Source: Bacillota bacterium
GTDB taxonomy: Bacteria > Bacillota > Sulfobacillia > Sulfobacillales > Sulfobacillaceae
Length of the DNA stretch: 61,545 nucleotides
Assembly (NCBI GenBank): GCA_021820485.1
Contig: JAKADO010000007.1
Span: 1 to 61,545, forward strand
Reading direction: 5' to 3'
The notes under the pieces were generated by a model that saw nothing but the letters and a program-made list of their open reading frames with translations, was not told the origin of the DNA and made no database searches. Position 1 is the stretch's first letter, and every line of letters starts with the position of its first letter. Shown here one piece after another: positions 61,045-61,545 of the stretch. A program made the position numbers and the translations under genes.

Positions 61045-61545
61045 CTATTGTTGAGGCTTGAAGACATCGTGGTCGACGTGCCGGGCACCTTCGAGCTCAC
61101 TCATCAAATTGATGGCCACTTTGGCGCCGTCACCGGCCGTCACGATGGTGTGCATGCTGACTCCGGCGAGCGTTCCTGCCGCCCAAATGCCGGGTACGGA
61201 GGTTTTGCCTTCCGGAGTTGCGTCCACGATGGTTTTGATGCGCGGTTCGGTGCCGGGTTTGGTTCGCACCCCAATATGTTCGACCAGTTCGGTGTAGAGG
61301 CCGGTTGCCAAAATAATGTGGGCAGCTTCATAGGTGCCCTGCTCGGTGTCGACAGCGAACGCGTCGCCATTTCGGCGAATGTCGGCGACGTTAGCCTCAA
61401 GAATGGTCGCCCCAAGCCGGGCCGCCTGATCCTTCCCAATATCGACCAAATCGGGGCCGGTGATGTCCGGTGCTCCGTAATGGTTTTTGATGAGCGCACG
61501 ACGGGTAACGCTCAGTCCATTGTCAAACATGAGCGTTTTTCTTCC
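61045..61545 (-). CDS. FAD-dependent oxidoreductase, thioredoxin-reductase-like, N-terminus beyond window
   Basis: The visible 166 codons run off the right edge: the frame is open through GRKTL before MFDNG. LMFDNGLSVTRRALIKNHYG, then GPDLVDIGKDQAARLGA, and the C-terminal FAD-binding motif VPGIWAAGTLAGVS are those of TrxR-like flavoproteins. The segment AAHIILATGLYTELV runs directly into the C-terminal FAD motif. The central NADPH-binding domain and the CxxC are therefore missing. It looks like a single-FAD-domain member of the family. The GxGxxG lies outside the window. Confidence 0.75.
   Translation of the reverse strand, partial: GRKTLMFDNGLSVTRRALIKNHYGAPDITGPDLVDIGKDQAARLGATILEANVADIRRNGDAFAVDTEQGTYEAAHIILATGLYTELVEHIGVRTKPGTEPRIKTIVDATPEGKTSVPGIWAAGTLAGVSMHTIVTAGDGAKVAINLMSELEGARHVDHDVFKPQQ

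Overview
The window looks like chromosomal DNA of a moderately GC-rich Gram-positive bacterium, most likely an acidophilic Firmicute of the Sulfobacillus type. This rests on strong AGGAGG ribosome sites, frequent GTG/TTG starts, textbook TTGACA/TAAAAT promoters, zinc-ribbon L33, DUF202 and SPFH proteins, and lipoproteins. The genus is an inference and was not checked against any database.

Layout. 1-4.5 kb: an AT-richer block that looks like restriction/defence, with a partial NERD-domain protein diverging from an McrB-like AAA+ GTPase and its DUF2357/PD-(D/E)XK partner. 4.7-5.0 kb: tRNA-Tyr, initiator tRNA-fMet and tRNA-Thr behind one promoter. 5.0-15.5 kb: mixed genes (DUF202, an orphan beta-class adenine methyltransferase, a lipoprotein, LysR plus amino-acid permease, a thioredoxin, SPFH, P450, YbjQ) with several decayed genes. 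15.8-18.1 kb: rpmG-secE-nusG-rplK-rplA with its own promoter and a terminator directly after rplA. 18-24.8 kb: S9 peptidase, a polar amino-acid ABC transporter and a short histidine kinase. 24.9-29.1 kb: a peptide-controlled radical-SAM RiPP cluster. 29.2-31.3 kb: unknown proteins and a methyltransferase. 31.4-42.6 kb: a six-gene minus-strand cAMP signalling operon. 42.7-50 kb: GHKL protein, ECF sigma/anti-sigma pair, ABC exporter and c-type cytochrome. 50-61.5 kb: Ddl, esterase, two MFS pumps, threonine aldolase, a HelD-like helicase, small metabolic genes and a partial FAD oxidoreductase.

Three items stand out. (1) At 10094-10411 (minus) there is a full-length thioredoxin whose first active-site cysteine codon, equivalent to E. 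coli Trx Cys32, is an in-frame TGA. A bacterial SECIS-like hairpin follows it, with GGU in the loop at the same register as E. coli fdhF. This is a strong candidate selenoprotein that ordinary gene callers would truncate or miss. (2) At 24.9-29.1 kb an HTH-TPR regulator diverges from a short secreted-peptide gene, a radical SAM/SPASM maturase, a 24-residue precursor ending CGGGC with a perfect Shine-Dalgarno site, and an MFS exporter. This resembles quorum-sensing-controlled RaS-RiPP loci but has an unfamiliar core peptide. (3) At 31.4-42.6 kb one operon joins a response-regulator adenylate cyclase, a giant Ser/Thr kinase-NTPase-GAF-histidine kinase, a lone cAMP-binding protein, a P-loop/HTH protein and an MFS transporter carrying a C-terminal cyclic-nucleotide-binding domain. 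It looks like a self-contained second-messenger circuit that could gate transport.
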